64,000 nucleotides of DNA from Streptomyces huasconensis (GTDB lineage: Bacteria; Actinomycetota; Actinomycetes; Streptomycetales; Streptomycetaceae), in assembly GCA_004010275.1 (NCBI GenBank), contig RBWT01000006.1:1-64000 (forward strand), read 5' to 3'. The notes beneath the pieces were generated by a model. The model saw nothing but the letters and a program-made list of their open reading frames with translations. It did not search any database and was not told the DNA's origin. Positions 1-10,446 of this stretch are shown in pieces. The first letter of the stretch is position 1. The number at the start of each line of letters is the position of its first letter. The position numbers were made by a program, and so were the translations under genes.

Positions 1-111
1 CCCAGTCCTACGAAGCCGCCGTCACCCTCGCCTCACTTCTGATGTGGGCGTGACATTTGACGACAGAACCTAGGCCGCACTGCGCGGGCGACCCTCTCCA
101 CGCCCCCTGCG

Positions 112-1493
112 TCAGTGCTTCCGGGGCAGCCGCACGTACGTCACGGTGGTCTCGACGCCGCTGTCCACCAGCCGCCCGTGCTTGTCGAACGCTTCCGCTC
201 CGTCCGTCATCCCGAAGTCGTTGTCATTGATGAGCGCCAGCGTGCGCCCGTCGACTGTGGCGACGCCCTCGATCTTGTCGGGTACGCCGCTGACGGTGCC
301 CAGATCGACGACCAGGCGCTTGCCGAGGACGGGCACCCCGGCGGCCGCGGGATCGTCGAGCTGCTCCAAGGAGGGCCGTGTAGTGGCCTTGTCCCACTTG
401 CCGCCGAGGATGTCGGCCCGGCGGTTCAGCGTGACGGCCTGAAGTCGGGCGGCCTTGTCGGTGCGCTCCTGTACGAGCAGCCGGTCACGTCCGACGGCCA
501 CCACGGAGGAGATCTTCAACTCGGAGGTGTCGTCCTCGCCAGGGTCGACGACGTCCACCGCGTCGAACCGATAGGCGTACTCCGCGGTGACCGCTTGCTT
601 CTTCGGCGAGAAGCGCAGCAGCCGCGCCGTGCGTGACGCTTCGCCCGCGTCCTCGTCGGGGAGGGACAGCGGACTCTGCACGGCCATCACCAGGTCGCCA
701 CCGGGAAGCTGGGCGAGGCCTTCGAAACCGCGGTTCGTCTTGCGGTGCAGCAGGATGCCGGGCAGCGCCTCGACCACCGGATAGTCGGCGCCGCGCAGCT
801 TCAGCCCTTGGGGAACGAAGCGCTTGAGCACCTTCCCGCGCGCGGAGACATGGACCAGAGAGGGCCCGTACTCGTCGACCAGCCAGAAGCTGCCGTCGGC
901 TGCCCGCACGATTCCCTCGGTGTCCAGCCCGTTCGGGTCGTACGAGACCGGTTTTCTCGCGTCAAAGGAGTACGGCGCCTCGTCGCGCCCCTCCTGGTTG
1001 GGCAGGCCCGTGACGGGCTTCCCGGAGGATGTGGTGAGAGGCAGGGCGGAGACCACCTTGAACCTGTCCCCAGAGACTCGGATCTTCACGATGGCCGGAT
1101 CGAATCCGGGAACCGGAACGTGCGGCGCTTCTTGCCGTCCACCTTGATCTGACCGTTGGGCCCCCGGTCGGTGACCGTCCAGAATTCGCCCTTGCGGTCG
1201 GCGGGGTAGAGGTCGCTGCCGATGCCGCCGAGGTCTACGCCGCGGTCCTCCCTCACTGTCCCGGGCAGGAGGGCGTTGCTGAACTCGGCGAGAGGGATGT
1301 CTCCCAGGGTGGCCGCATCGGTGATCCGCGCCTCCTTGTGGCCCACGCTCGTCTGGCCGCCGGACGCGGTGCCGGCCGCGGCGAGTCCTGCCACCACGGC
1401 GAGCGGGATGCCGATGGCCATGGAGCGGCGGACACGGCGCTTGCGGGCGGCGCGCGGGGACCTCGGGGTCTTCTGGGGCACAAGTTCGGTCAC
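112..1493 (-). CDS. Secreted phytase-like esterase family protein (one frameshift)
   Basis: About 460 residues once the frame is restored. The N-terminus carries a basic stretch followed by a hydrophobic segment (IGIPLAVVAGLAAAG), a signal peptide or anchor. The body has the repeated beta-propeller-like motifs of the esterase-like activity of phytase family: EGIVRAADGSFWLVDEYG, NRGFEGLAQLPGG and KIEGVATVDGRTLALINDND. The family is poorly characterised; a phosphoesterase role is inference. The frame changes near 1105-1111: upstream codons end in RTFRFP and downstream ones begin GFDPAIVKI, consistent with one lost G. The GTG at 1493 is chosen because it precedes the basic/hydrophobic leader; no strong ribosome binding site is visible, so the start is uncertain. 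Confidence 0.75.
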
Positions 1494-1891
1494 AGCGGCC
1501 AGACTTCGCCGGTGCCAAGAACACGAAGAAGCCCCGAGGTGAACGGCGGGGGACGCGTCATGCGCTCCTGCGCGGGCAGGAGGCGCCATCGATATCCACT
1601 GGCCCGTACTACGTGGTCGGTACGGCGAGTGCGCCGCTCCGGTGTTCTCGGCGCGCATGGGTGGCGCCCGGAGCCAAGGCGTCGGCGATCGCCGCGTGCC
1701 TTTCGGTCCAGGGCCGATCGGTGCGCCGCCATAGGCCGCTGAGCCGCTGTACGCGCCGGTGCCCCCTCACCCGTCGTGGCCGATCCACCCACAGTCACAT
1801 GCCACCCGCGCCCCCACTGCCGCGCCACAAGACGTCACGCACTGGGAGCGCACCACCCCAGCACATCACCCACGAGGCGAGCGCGTCCCTG
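1494..1891. other. Intergenic region, no gene recognised
   Basis: About 400 bases between the phytase-like gene and the SWIM gene. Short open frames here look like chance GC-rich frames. The only structure seen is a hairpin at about 1562-1586 (arms gcgctcctgc and gcaggaggcgc, one bulge), which could shape the leader of the minus-strand gene. Nothing else is recognised. Confidence 0.4.
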
Positions 1892-3214
1892 TCACTCGCG
1901 GCCACTCGCCACGGCCAGAGCCGTCGCCGGGTCGTGGGCCGCCGGCCCCGCCGGAGTCCAGCGGCCACGCTCCTTGCGGTAGGGCCACCAACGGCCGTCC
2001 CGCCCGTGGCGTAGCTGAACGTCCGAGCCGATCACGGTCCACCGATTGCGGGTCGCCCGCAGTTGCGGGCGCTCGCCCTCGTCCCAGGCCGCTTCCAGCG
2101 CGGCACGCGCGCGTGCCAGTGCGTCCTCCTTCGGCGTCCACTCTTCTTCCAGAACTTGCAGCGCGGCCCGGCCCCCGTACCGCCAGGCCTGAACGGCGAG
2201 AGCGAGACCGTCACGGCCGCGCTCCGAGGCCGCCGCGAGCCGCGCCTCAATGGCGGGTGCCGGGGCCGCGGCAGCCAGGCGTACGGCGTCCTCCTCGGTG
2301 GTCAACTCGTGTTCGACGGCATGCTGTTCATGGCCGGGGGTGAGCGCGTCGGCCAGCAGGCGGTGCGCCTCGGCGGCCGCCTGCGCCGCCAGGAACTCCA
2401 CGGCGGCCACATCGAGCCCGGGCGCGGGCTCAGCCTCCGTGTCGAGCGTCGGCGGCAGACCCGGCTCAGGCGGCAGCGTGGGCAGGGCGGGCAACGGAGG
2501 CAGGATGGCGCCCTCCGCGTACGCCTCCGCGGCGCTGACGCCCTCTGGAGCACCGTCCTCGGCCTCTTCGCCGGCCTCCGGGGCCTCGGCACGCACGACG
2601 CTGCGCTCGTGCAGCTCGTCGAGGAGCTCACGCTCCCCACGGCCCCGCATCAGCAGGAGCACGAAGGGGTCCTGGTCCAGCAACCGCGCCACCTGGTAAC
2701 AGAGCGCGGCCGTATGCCCGCAGTGGTCCCATGCGTCACAGTCGCATTCGGGCTCCAGGTCACCGATGGCGGGCAGGAGTTCGATGCCTGCCGCCGCGGA
2801 GTCCTCCACCAGATGCGGCGGCATGTCCCGGTCGAGGAGAGCCGCGATGTGCCCGGCACGCTCGATGGCCATCGCCAGGAAGCGATCCCACTCCTCCGGG
2901 CTCAGCTCCTGCAGCAGCACATCGGAGCGATGCGGGGTGCCGTCGCGGTCCTTGACGACCGCGGTTATCCGACCGGGCCGCACCGAGACCGCGCCCACGG
3001 CACCCGCGCGCGCGAGTCGACGTCCGGCTTTGAGCTGACCGAGGTCCAGGGCTGTGTCCTCCAGTGCCTTCATCCAGGCCTGACCCCACCAGGTCTGTGC
3101 GAAACCGCGCCCGTGGGGAGGTGGCAGCGCCTCGAACGTGCGCTCGTCCGTGGTGCCGCCGGTGTGCTTGTGGCCGTCCTCGGCCCCGTACGCCTCGTCG
3201 TGGATGTCACTCAT
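1892..3214 (-). CDS. SWIM zinc finger domain protein
   Basis: Protein of 440 residues. A SWIM-type zinc site is visible at about residues 157-167: C157-x-C159, then C165-x-H167 in ECDCDAWDHCGH. SWIM domains bind nucleic acid or protein and in actinobacteria often sit beside SNF2-type helicases. Here the upstream helicase stop codon and this ATG overlap by 4 bp (ATGA), so the two are probably translationally coupled. The region after the zinc site is rich in Pro, Glu and Ala (about residues 230-270) and probably flexible. The C-terminus contains WTVIGSDVQLRHGRDGRWWPYRKERGRW, given here only as the W-rich tail after about residue 395. The molecular role is unknown; an accessory subunit of the helicase is inferred from the context. 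Confidence 0.85.
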   Translation of the reverse strand: MSDIHDEAYGAEDGHKHTGGTTDERTFEALPPPHGRGFAQTWWGQAWMKALEDTALDLGQLKAGRRLARAGAVGAVSVRPGRITAVVKDRDGTPHRSDVLLQELSPEEWDRFLAMAIERAGHIAALLDRDMPPHLVEDSAAAGIELLPAIGDLEPECDCDAWDHCGHTAALCYQVARLLDQDPFVLLLMRGRGERELLDELHERSVVRAEAPEAGEEAEDGAPEGVSAAEAYAEGAILPPLPALPTLPPEPGLPPTLDTEAEPAPGLDVAAVEFLAAQAAAEAHRLLADALTPGHEQHAVEHELTTEEDAVRLAAAAPAPAIEARLAAASERGRDGLALAVQAWRYGGRAALQVLEEEWTPKEDALARARAALEAAWDEGERPQLRATRNRWTVIGSDVQLRHGRDGRWWPYRKERGRWTPAGPAAHDPATALAVASGRE

Positions 3215-6091
3215 CGCGTGCCCCCTCGCAGCTCCACCAGGTCAGACAGTTCGGCATCGGTCAGCTCGGTGAGACCGGCCTCACCCGAACCGAGGACCGA
3301 GTCGGCCAACTCCCGCTTGCGCACCAGCATGTCGGCGATGCGGTCCTCGATCGTGCCCTCGGCGATCAGCCGGTGCACCTGCACCGGCTGCGTCTGCCCG
3401 ATGCGGTACGCGCGGTCGGTCGCCTGCGCCTCGACGGCGGGATTCCACCAGCGGTCGTAGTGCACGACATGCTCGGCACGGGTCAGGTTCAAGCCTGTAC
3501 CTGCCGCCTTCAGAGACAGCAGGAAGACCGGCACCACGCCGTCCTGGAAGCGCTGCACCATCGCTTCACGCTCCGCGACCGGCGTGCCGCCGTGCAGGAG
3601 CTGCGAGGGGACACCGCGGGCCGCCAGATGCTGTTCGATGAGCCGCGCCATCTGGACGTACTGCGTGAAGACGAGCACACTCGCGCCCTCGGCGAGAATC
3701 GTGTCGAGCAACTCGTCGAGCAACTCCAGCTTTCCGGAGCGGCCCGGAATCCGGGGCTTGTCCTCCTTGAGGTACTGGGCGGGGTGGTTGCAGATCTGCT
3801 TGAGGCCGGTGAGGAGCTTGACGATCAACCCGCGTCGCGCGAAACCGTCTGCTCCGGAGATCTCCGCGAGGGTCTCCCGCACCACTGCTTCGTAGAGGCC
3901 GGCTTGCTCCGCGCTGAGTGACACGGCACGGTCGGTCTCCGTCTTCGGAGGCAACTCGGGCGCGATCCCTGGGTCCGACTTGCGCCGGCGCAGCAGGAAC
4001 GGCCGGACCAGCTGCCCGAGCCGCTCCGCGGCGCCGGGGTCCGCACCGCCCTCCACCGCCTTGGCGTAGCGAGCACGAAAGGCACCGAGTTTGCCGAGGA
4101 GGCCGGGCGTGGTCCAGTCAAGGATGGCCCACAACTCGGAGAGGTTGTTCTCCACGGGTGTGCCGGTGAGCGCCACGCGCGCGCGTGTGCCGATGGCCCG
4201 CAACTGCTTCGCTGTCGCCGAGTACGGGTTTTTGACGTGCTGTGCCTCATCGGCGACGACCATGCCCCAGGAGGCCTGGTTCAGCCGCTCCGTGTCGAGC
4301 CGCATCGTGCCGTAGGTGGTGAGCACGAACTCGCCGTCCACCAGGCCGTCCAGGCTGCGCTGGGCTCCATGGAAGCGTCGCACGCGCGTGCCGGGTGCGA
4401 ACTTCTCGATCTCCCGCTGCCAGTTCCCCATCAGCGACGTGGGGCACACCACGAGAGTGGGGCCCGCGGTCTCCTTCCGGGTTTGGCGGTGCAGGTGCAG
4501 CGAGATCAGTGTGATCGTCTTGCCGAGACCCATGTCGTCGGCGAGGCAGCCGCCGAGGCCGAGCGACGTCATCCGGGCCAGCCAGTTCAAGCCGCGCAAC
4601 TGATAGTCGCGAAGCTCCGCGGCGAGCGCCTCGGGCTGACCGACGGGCTCCATGCCTTCGGGGTCCGCGAGCCGCTCACGCAGGGTGGCGAGCCAGCCTG
4701 TGGGCTCGACGTCGACGTGTCGCCCCCCCGACCTCGGTGGTGCCCGTCAGGGCCGCGCTGAGGGCGTCGATCGCGGTGACCTTCTGGTCCTGCTGGTCGC
4801 GGGCGCGGCGGACCTCATGGGGATCGATCAGTACCCACTGGTCGCGCAGGCGCACCACGGGGCGGTTCGACTCGGCGAGGCGGTCCAGTTCGTCGCGCGT
4901 CAGTTGCTGGTCGCCCAGTGCGAAGCGCCAGTTGAAGGCGAGCAGGGCATCGGCGGAGAGGAACGACGGGGTGTCCGAGGACAGCTTGTCCGGGCTCTTG
5001 TCGTTGTCCTGCCGATCGTCGTCAGGCGGGCCGATGACGGCGCGCGCGGTGAGGCTGCGTGCCAGTTCCTTGGGCCAGTGCACGTCGACGCCCGCGACCG
5101 CGAGCATCCGGGCTCCTTCGCCGAGGAGTTCGGTGACTTCCTCGTCGGCCAGCTCGATCGCATCCGGCACGGTCGCGGAGAGCAGCGGCGCGAGCGGAGG
5201 CCACGCGCGTGTGGCGCGACGCAGCGCCAGGAGGGCATCCATACGTGAGCGCGACCCGAATGCCTGCGCGGTCGGGCCGACACCGGCCCACACCTCGGCT
5301 GCGTCCGCGACGAGAGAGGGATCGCTGACACTGTGCAGTTGCAGAACGGCACGGAAGGGAAGCCGCGTACCGTCCTCGGTGATCGAGACGAGGCCGGGGA
5401 TCTCCACGCGCAGCGAGATCCGGACCCCGGCGTCGTGCCCCGCCGCCACGTCCGCGGCCCACGCCCGCTGCTCGGGAACGTGCTGCGGCTCCGACGACGC
5501 GAAAACCGGGCCGCCCGCGGCCAGCGCGGCGGCGGGAGTGCGCGGCAGCGTGTCGGCCACGGCATCGAGGAACTGGCGCAGCAGCCGCTCCGGCTCGGGC
5601 AGGCGCAGCGGTGTGCCGCCGTCCAACGCCAAGGCGTGAGCGGCCGGTGGCATCGCCGCGGCGAGTTCACGAAGTCTCTGCAGATCCTGTGCTCCCAACG
5701 GCCCCGCGCGCCAGGATTCGTGATCAGTGGCCGTCAGTCCTGGCAGGAGCAGACCGCGGGCGGCGAACTGCAGCGCGAGTACCCCTGCCGTGCCCCAGAA
5801 GGCAGCTGTCGGATGGGTTCCCGACGTGGCACGCGCGCGTGTGAGGACCGGCAAAGCGGCGCGTACGGGGAGCAGCACCGCGGGCACGGCACTCAGTTCG
5901 ACGCCGTCGTCCCCCGGAAGGGCGAGGGAAAGCTCCTCGCAGGTGCTGTCAACGATCGAAGGCAGCTCAGTGCCGTCCGGGGACCAGAAGGCGACCCGGC
6001 CGCCCCGCGAAGGATCGGCGGGCACGAAGAGAACGGAACAGCGCGACAGTTCAGAGATCTCGTCGGGGGAGACGACAGGGCGTTTGTGCAC
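3211..6091 (-). CDS. SNF2-family DEAD/DEAH helicase (one frameshift)
   Basis: About 960 residues after repair, the usual size for actinobacterial SNF2 proteins that pair with SWIM proteins. The C-terminal half has the ATPase motifs: LADDMGLGKT (Walker A), VVADEAQHVKN (DEAQ box II), LTGTPVENN (III), LLHGGTPV, and QATDRAYRIGQ (VI). The N-terminal half is the less conserved accessory region. The frame breaks at a run of seven C at 4723-4729; removing one base joins the two halves (TEVGG to RHVDVEPTGW). The GTG at 6091 is preceded by GAGGA at about 13 bases; an upstream in-frame ATG at 6286 is possible but would intrude on the divergent desaturase promoter. DNA translocation or repair is inferred from the family. 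Confidence 0.8.
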
Positions 6092-6342
6092 AGCGATGGC
6101 GCATTCCTCAAATTTGACTACCGAGACCGGAGCGGCCGAGATTACATCACAAAGAGGGTTATCCGAAGAGGTGTGGGCCGTGATTCCCGTCACTTCGTCC
6201 GACGTGTGGTGGAGCCAGCCCCTCCCTCCGGTGGTGCTGCCCCCCGGTTCGACACGGTGGGTGGCGCCATGGTTGCCGGAGGTCACCGCTCCGTACGTTG
6301 TGACAGGTCAAGCCTCATCACCCGGAGACCGGAGACCCACCC

Positions 6343-7398
6343 ATGCCCCAAGTCGCAGCAGCAGTCGCGGAACGGCCCCCAGCCGCAGTCGGCAAGCAGC
6401 CCGCCGGAAGTGATTTCGCGCCCCTGCTGCGCACCATCAGAGAGCAGGGTCTCCTGGATCGTCGCATCGGCTGGTACACACGCTCCATCGTCATCAACGC
6501 CCTGGCGCTGATCGCCGTAGGCACGGGAATGTTCTTCATAGGAGCCTCGTGGTGGGTGCTGCTGCTCGCCCCCGTCCTGTCCATCCTGTGCGCGAGGACT
6601 GCGTTCATCGGTCACGACGCGGGACACTCGCAGATCACCGGCAACCGCTCCGTCAGTCGGGTCCTCGGCCTCATACACGGCAACTTGTTGCTCGGGATGA
6701 GTTCTGCCTGGTGGAACGACAAGCACAACAGGCATCACGCCAACCCCAATCACGTCGAGAAGGACCCCGACGTCGCGGCGGACGTCCTCGTGTGGACGAG
6801 TAATCAGGCGAATCTGCGTGTGGGCTTTCAGGGGTGGCTCACCCGCAACCAGGCCTGGCTGTTCTTCCCGCTGACACTCCTCCAGGGCATAGCCATGAAG
6901 ATCTACGGCTTCCAGGATCTGCGCCGGCAGTCGCCGCGCGAGCGCGTGGCGGAAGGAACGCTCCTCATCGCTCATGTCGTGGGCTATGTGACGCTACTGC
7001 TCGCCACCATGCCTCTCGGCCACGCGATCGCCTTTGCCGCCATCCACCAGGCGCTGTTCGGCCTGCACCTCGGACTCGCGTTCGCGCCCAACCACAAGGG
7101 CATGGAGATGCCCGACCCGGACGGCGAGCGCTGGGGCCACCTGCGCCGCCAAGTGCTCACCTCCCGCAACATACGTGGCGGCCTGCTCACCGACTGGTTC
7201 CTGGGCGGGCTCAACTACCAGATCGAGCACCATCTGTTTCCCAGCATGCCCCGCCCGAATCTGCGACGTGCCCAGCCGGCCGTGCGGGCTCACTGTGCAG
7301 CAGTGGACATGTCCTACGCGGAGGCCGGATTCGTCGACTCCTACCGTCAGGTGCTGCGTCACATGTACGAGGTCGGCGAGCCCCTGCGAGTGGAGTAG
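6343..7398 (+). CDS. Membrane fatty acid (acyl-CoA/acyl-lipid) desaturase
   Basis: Protein of 351 residues with the three histidine boxes of di-iron membrane desaturases: HDAGH at 91-95, HNRHH at 128-132, and QIEHH near residue 290. The QIEHH form is typical of front-end and linoleoyl-type desaturases, but there is no cytochrome b5 domain, so an external electron donor is expected. Hydrophobic stretches around residues 50-85 and 180-240 fit two membrane hairpins. It would introduce a double bond into membrane acyl chains. It has a good ribosome binding site (GGAG, 8 bases before the ATG). It is transcribed divergently from the SNF2 gene with about 250 bp between them. The frame is intact. Confidence 0.9.
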   Translation: MPQVAAAVAERPPAAVGKQPAGSDFAPLLRTIREQGLLDRRIGWYTRSIVINALALIAVGTGMFFIGASWWVLLLAPVLSILCARTAFIGHDAGHSQITGNRSVSRVLGLIHGNLLLGMSSAWWNDKHNRHHANPNHVEKDPDVAADVLVWTSNQANLRVGFQGWLTRNQAWLFFPLTLLQGIAMKIYGFQDLRRQSPRERVAEGTLLIAHVVGYVTLLLATMPLGHAIAFAAIHQALFGLHLGLAFAPNHKGMEMPDPDGERWGHLRRQVLTSRNIRGGLLTDWFLGGLNYQIEHHLFPSMPRPNLRRAQPAVRAHCAAVDMSYAEAGFVDSYRQVLRHMYEVGEPLRVE

Positions 7399-7604
7399 GC
7401 GGCGGACGGCGAGTACGCACTTCGGGTTCGGGGCGTCGCCGGGCGGACGGACTGACGGGCTGACGGCCCGGACGGTCACTCCTGGTCCCGGAATCCAGTA
7501 GGGGGCCGACTCAGGGGTCTCTCAGGGTCGCGATCAGGAACCGTCCGAAGCCCGACGCCGTTCATTCAGGCAGAGAGCGGCACCAGCCGCGAAGGAGGCA
7601 ATAC

Positions 7605-7787
7605 ATGTCGACGAACGCGAAGATCGCCGCAGGAGGTGTGGCGGCCGGGCTCATCATGCTGATCTGGCTGCCTTGGTGGGCCGCGCTCCTGATCGTGCTC
7701 GGGGTGCCCGCGGCGGCCTATCTGATGCTGGACCCGGGGCAGCGGCGCAGACTGCGCCGCGTCACACGCAAGGAACTCGGCCGCTGA
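7605..7787 (+). CDS. Small membrane protein, 60 residues
   Basis: Strong ribosome binding site (GAAGGAGG, then six bases, then ATG). The protein has two adjoining hydrophobic stretches around residues 7-44, containing LIMLIWLPWWAALLIVLG, and a very basic tail (RRRLRRVTRKELGR), so the C-terminus should face the cytoplasm. It resembles the short actinobacterial membrane proteins found beside stress genes, but no function is known. It stands alone between the desaturase and the convergent unknown genes. Confidence 0.75.
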   Translation: MSTNAKIAAGGVAAGLIMLIWLPWWAALLIVLGVPAAAYLMLDPGQRRRLRRVTRKELGR

Positions 7788-7896
7788 GGCCGCTGTGCGG
7801 CTTCGGGGCCCCTGTTCGCTCGCGGGCCGGACGTCGTTGGGTCCGCCGGCGAACCGGGCAGCCCGTCGTGCCACTGATCCTGCTCGTGGGACCCGT

Positions 7897-8485
7897 TCAG
7901 GCGGGGGGAACGGCCATCTTGTCGAGGGCCTCCAGGAGCGCGGGAAGCTCGGGTCCGCGGGCCCACCGGGAGCACGTCGCCGGGCCCCTCGTCCAGGAGT
8001 ACGAACGCGATTTCGTCGGTCCGTGTCGTCGATCCGGCGACCATGGACCAGCCGGGACCGTCGGTACCCAGCCGCCGCTGAGCCGGACCCCACGTATCCG
8101 ACTGCGGTGGCGCGAGTGGCTTCCGGTCCTCGCCCTCCGGGGCCGGCTCCGGATCGTGTGGAGGGGCAGCCGCACCGGGCGCCGTGACCGTGACCGCGAG
8201 GGGCCAGCCAGGCAGTGCGGCGACGACCGTCCGTGCGTCGGGGGAGGGGGCGTACTCCATGCCGCAGTCCCAAGAGGCGATCGCCACGGCCACGAGCGAC
8301 ACGTCGTCGACCACGACCGTCCATCGCGCGCCGTCGCCGTCCCGCCCTAACACCAGCCCGTACCCCGTGGCGAGGGGAGCGAGGCCCAGTGCCGCACACG
8401 CCCCTGGATAGTTGTCGCCCAGCACGCGCTGGGGAACTTCGCGGGCGTGAGGAGAACCGCCGTCAGCACGTAGACCGTGGCTCAA
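7897..8485 (-). CDS. Unknown protein (one frameshift)
   Basis: About 196 residues after repair. The first part reads cleanly from a TTG that overlaps the stop of the upstream gene (TTGA), suggesting coupling. An in-frame GTG 20 codons later is an alternative start. The frame changes near 7950-7962: upstream GDVLPVGP, downstream RGPELPALLEALDKMAVPPA, then stop. No domain is recognised. The sequence has a conserved-looking core (RWTVVVDDVSLVAVAIASWD) and a low-complexity Pro/Ala/Glu middle. It probably forms a two-gene unit with the 99-residue gene upstream. Confidence 0.5.
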
Positions 8486-8781
8486 GCCGCGGGCAGCCCC
8501 AGCAGCGTACGAGCCACGTCCCGAGGTGACTCGTCACGTTCCCGCGCGAGGGCGATGACGGCCCTGCACGCCAGTTCACTGACGCCGAACGACAACGCCT
8601 CCGGGGAGACCCACCCCGTGGCCTTATCCATCTCGTCCTGATCGTCCTCGGCGCAGGCCGCCACATAGACGGCGGCCGCTTCGAAGAGATTGTGGGCGCG
8701 CTCGCGTTTCGCAGGGCCCTGCGTGCGCTCGCCCCCGTCACGCTCTCCTGTGCGCCATAACTTGCGGAACTTGTCAAACAT
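8482..8781 (-). CDS. Unknown small protein, 99 residues
   Basis: The ATG at 8781 (MFDKFRKLW) is preceded by GGGGGGAAGG at 8 bases, an excellent ribosome binding site, so the in-frame start 45 bases upstream is rejected. The sequence is charged and predicted helical (EAAAVYVAACAEDDQDEMDK, then LACRAVIALARERDE). No catalytic motif or signal peptide is seen. It is the first gene of a likely two-gene operon with the following unknown gene. Confidence 0.65.
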   Translation of the reverse strand: MFDKFRKLWRTGERDGGERTQGPAKRERAHNLFEAAAVYVAACAEDDQDEMDKATGWVSPEALSFGVSELACRAVIALARERDESPRDVARTLLGLPAA

Positions 8782-8884
8782 ACGGTCGACCTTCCCCCCG
8801 GGGCATGGCTTGCGTCGCTGAACCACTCATCTTCCGCTCCCCAACGTAGAGTTAGTGCTTCAGTCATAGAAGGGGGACTGCGCG

Positions 8885-9790
8885 GTGAAGCGTTTCGAAC
8901 GGCTTGAACGGATCAGGCGTCTTGATCCGGAGAAGGACTTCTTCGAGATCTATCGGCTCACCGCGACGTTCGAATTCCCGTGGGACTACACGCGCGCACT
9001 CGAGCTGGCTCTCTACCGCACCTACGCAGTGCCCAGCATCGGCCGCCTGCTCGCTGAGACGGCCGAACTGACAGACCGTACGCAGAAGAGGTACGACGAC
9101 ACGGCTCTGCTCCTCGACACTGTCCTCGAGCATGGTTTCGCAAGCGATCAGGGCCGCACCGCCATCCGCCGCATCAACCAGATGCATCGCAGTTATGGCA
9201 TCAGCAACGACGACATGCGCTACGTCCTGTGCACGTTCGTGGTGATGCCCAAGCGATGGATCGACTCCTACGGCTGGCGCAAGCTCTCTCGCCACGAGAC
9301 CGTCGCCGCCGCCACGTACTACCGCACTCTCGGGGAACACATGGGCATCAAGGAGATCCCGGGCTCCTACGAAGAGTTCGAGCGCTGCCTCGACGACTAC
9401 GAAGAGGCCAACTTCGGCTGGGACCAAGGCGCACGTGAGGTGTCCGACGCGACGCTCGACCTGATGGCCTCGTGGTACCCCCGCCCCTTGGCCCCCATGC
9501 TGCGTTCCGCCACCCTCGCCCTGCTGGACGAGCCCCTGCTGCAAGCGTTCCGCTACGCCCCGCCCGGCGCGGTCACCCGGTCGGTGGTGAGGGGCGCGGT
9601 GCGGTTGCGCGGGCGTGCCGTCCGACTGATGCCACCGCGCAGGGCGCCGCACTACGCCCGGCAGAACTGGGAGATCAAGGGCTACCCGGACGGCTACGAG
9701 GTAGCGGAACTCGGCTCCTTCCCGGTGCCCGGCGTCCGAGGTTGCCCTGTGCAGCACAAGGGCAGGTCAGCGGGCGCTCCCGCTGAGTGA
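8885..9790 (+). CDS. MpaB-type (DUF2236) oxygenase family protein
   Basis: Protein of 301 residues. The character of the sequence (MHRSYGISNDDMRYVLCTF, then IDSYGWRKLSRHE and YYRTLGEHMGI) matches the MpaB/DUF2236 oxygenase family, which includes the fungal mycophenolate enzyme MpaB and bacterial latex-clearing relatives, proposed to be heme or metal oxygenases. The substrate cannot be inferred. The start is GTG with AGAAGGGGG about 8 bases upstream. The 3' end overlaps the convergent padR gene by 24 bp, so the two transcripts are antisense at their ends. The frame is intact. Confidence 0.75.
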   Translation: MKRFERLERIRRLDPEKDFFEIYRLTATFEFPWDYTRALELALYRTYAVPSIGRLLAETAELTDRTQKRYDDTALLLDTVLEHGFASDQGRTAIRRINQMHRSYGISNDDMRYVLCTFVVMPKRWIDSYGWRKLSRHETVAAATYYRTLGEHMGIKEIPGSYEEFERCLDDYEEANFGWDQGAREVSDATLDLMASWYPRPLAPMLRSATLALLDEPLLQAFRYAPPGAVTRSVVRGAVRLRGRAVRLMPPRRAPHYARQNWEIKGYPDGYEVAELGSFPVPGVRGCPVQHKGRSAGAPAE

Positions 9791-10309
9791 CGCCAGGGTC
9801 GCGTGCAGCCAGGCCCGTTCGGCCCGACTGGTAGCGCGGGCGATCGTGAGGATGCCGCGCCGGAAGGGGTCGTCCAGTTCCTCCGCGCGCAGCGGCCGAT
9901 CGCCGTCGTAGAAGAAGCTCGCAGGCTCCTCAAGGAAGGCCAGCCGCCTGCGCAGCACCGCCGCCTGGGCTGCCTCGTCATCGAGATGACGGAGGAACGC
10001 CAGCAGCGTGAACCAGCGGTTCTCGTCGGTGATGTCGCCTCGCGCTGGTTCCGCGAGGCGCTTGCGCAGTTCCTGCCTGCCCTCCGGCGTGAGAGTCAGG
10101 ACGTGGCGCGGCGCCGCGATGGCCCCTGCCTGCGTCTCACGGGCCAGTAGCCCTGCCTTCTCCAGCCGTTTGATAGCCGGGTAAAGCGTGCTCTCGGCAA
10201 CGGGCCGCACGTGTCCGGTCAGCGCGGTGATGCGCTTGCGCAGTTCATAGCCGTGCAGAGGGGTGTCGCAGAGGAAACCGAGGATGGCCAGTTCGAGCAT
10301 GGTCCGCAT
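9767..10309 (-). CDS. PadR-family transcriptional regulator
   Basis: Protein of 180 residues with the PadR winged helix at the N-terminus (ELAILGFLCDTPLHGYELRK, then STLYPAIKRLEKAGLL) and the longer helical C-terminal dimerisation region of subfamily 2 (about residues 90-175, ending LHATLASLSGSAR). Members repress neighbouring genes and respond to small aromatic or drug-like ligands. The ATG at 10300 (MLELAILG) is an alternative start. It is divergent from the alpha/beta hydrolase, and the palindrome at 10352-10371 between them is its likely operator, so it probably controls itself and the hydrolase. Confidence 0.88.
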   Translation of the reverse strand: MRTMLELAILGFLCDTPLHGYELRKRITALTGHVRPVAESTLYPAIKRLEKAGLLARETQAGAIAAPRHVLTLTPEGRQELRKRLAEPARGDITDENRWFTLLAFLRHLDDEAAQAAVLRRRLAFLEEPASFFYDGDRPLRAEELDDPFRRGILTIARATSRAERAWLHATLASLSGSAR

Positions 10310-10351
10310 TCTGCCGCACCTTCATCGCCCTCGCTGTACATCACGTACGCT

Positions 10352-10371
10352 ATACATCGCGGCCGATGTAT
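10352..10371. promoter_or_regulatory. Perfect inverted repeat, probable PadR operator
   Basis: ATACATCG - CGGC - CGATGTAT: two perfect 8-bp arms around a 4-bp centre, lying between the divergent padR and hydrolase genes. PadR sites usually contain ATGT and ACAT in dyad arrangement, which this matches. It is AT-rich against a GC-rich background and probably overlaps the promoter of one or both genes. Confidence 0.65.
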
Positions 10372-10446
10372 GGGCATGAGTATTCAAGATATCGGCGAGC
10401 GAGGGGCGCGGCGCCGGACCTGACGAAGAGGGGCGAGGGCACCGTC

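Noticed and set aside
1490..1828. A 112-codon minus-strand open frame upstream of the phytase-like gene
   Set aside because: No ribosome binding site, no conserved motif and Arg-rich composition typical of chance GC-rich frames.
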